DNA of 64,000 nucleotides. It comes from Owenia fusiformis. Taxonomy: Eukaryota > Annelida > Polychaeta > Sabellida > Oweniidae. The notes under the pieces are model-generated. The model was not told the origin of the DNA. It did not search any database and worked only from the letters and a program-made list of their open reading frames with translations. Both the position numbers and the translations under genes were made by a program. Positions 63,747-64,000 of this stretch are shown in pieces (the stretch's first letter is position 1; every line of letters begins with the position of its first letter). Location: positions 563,001 through 627,000 of the forward strand of contig CAIIXF020000011.1 in NCBI GenBank assembly GCA_903813345.2, given 5' to 3'.

Positions 63747-63925
63747 TTAGGACCTGTATAATAGCATGCGTTCACAACAAGTTCGTCCAACTATTTTAGC
63801 ATACTGTAAAACTTCCTCTTGGTCGCATACATTTTCTCCTAGAGCTTTGTATATCATATATGGCTTTGCCTGCCTCGTATAGAGCACCATAACATTGTCA
63901 AGTTCTATAGTCCCATTTGTATCTC
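63747..63925 (-). CDS. Terminal exon of an unidentified gene
   Basis: On the minus strand TTGTGCTTTCAG precedes a 59-codon open stretch in phase 1: DTNGTIELDNVMVLYTRQAK, then PYMIYKALGENVCDQEEVLQ, then YAKIVGRTCCERMLLYRS and a stop. The composition looks coding (balanced, charged, cysteines), unlike the AT-driven frames nearby. The earlier exons would lie to the right of the window. I do not recognise the family. Phase 1 at the acceptor matches the extracellular-module genes C and D, but that alone proves nothing. Confidence 0.45.
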
Positions 63926-64000
63926 CTGAAAGCACAAATATATGTTGTAATGAATTTGATGTTTGGCCGATAACAAAAGTTTTCTTTTAATTTTACCATT

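Overview
The window is animal nuclear DNA. It is AT-rich, has GT-AG introns and is dense in transposon relics. Gene content (ZC4H2, histidine-N-acetyltransferase-like enzymes, secreted PAN/CUB/FN3/NHL mosaics) together with Penelope, mariner and Gypsy-type relics suggests a marine invertebrate, perhaps a mollusc or another lophotrochozoan. I cannot fix the phylum.

Layout. A 5'-truncated LINE and a small TA-flanked element lie at the left edge (0.3-3.6 kb). ZC4H2 follows on the minus strand in five exons (4.2-8.1 kb, 225 aa). Gene A, a minus-strand GNAT acetyltransferase resembling NAT16/HISAT, has three exons (11.5-14.6 kb). Gene C on the minus strand (16.8-21.0 kb) encodes a signal peptide, a PAN domain, a Thr-rich repeat and a CUB domain. 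A young gag-only LTR element of the Gmr1-like Gypsy type occupies 23.0-27.1 kb. Gene B (27.7-34.2 kb, plus) is a paralogue of A pointing away from it. From 34 to 52 kb I find no convincing host gene, only duplications, a possible 4.5-kb element with inverted ends, a Kolobok-like element, mariner relics and a hairpin-rich foldback element. Gene D (52.4-61.1 kb, plus) encodes a signal peptide, PAN, FN3 and an NHL propeller. An AT-rich satellite of about 98-bp units follows (61.6-63.7 kb), then the last exon of an unknown minus-strand gene.

The most unusual structure is in genes A and B. In both, intron 1 is filled by a tandem array whose unit is the 3' part of exon 1 plus the splice donor and the first intron bases. 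This gives 8 (A) and 11 (B) donor copies. Exon 1 and the arrays are far more alike between A and B than exons 2 and 3, which points to gene conversion. Intron 2 of gene B carries a 1.3-kb inverted repeat made from two broken copies of a PIN-like/CXC gene family.

Genes C and D begin with the same kind of exon (signal peptide plus PAN, ending in phase 1) and then diverge through phase-1 introns into different extracellular modules, a clear case of exon shuffling. All exon models come from reading frames, splice consensus and family resemblance; none has transcript support here.
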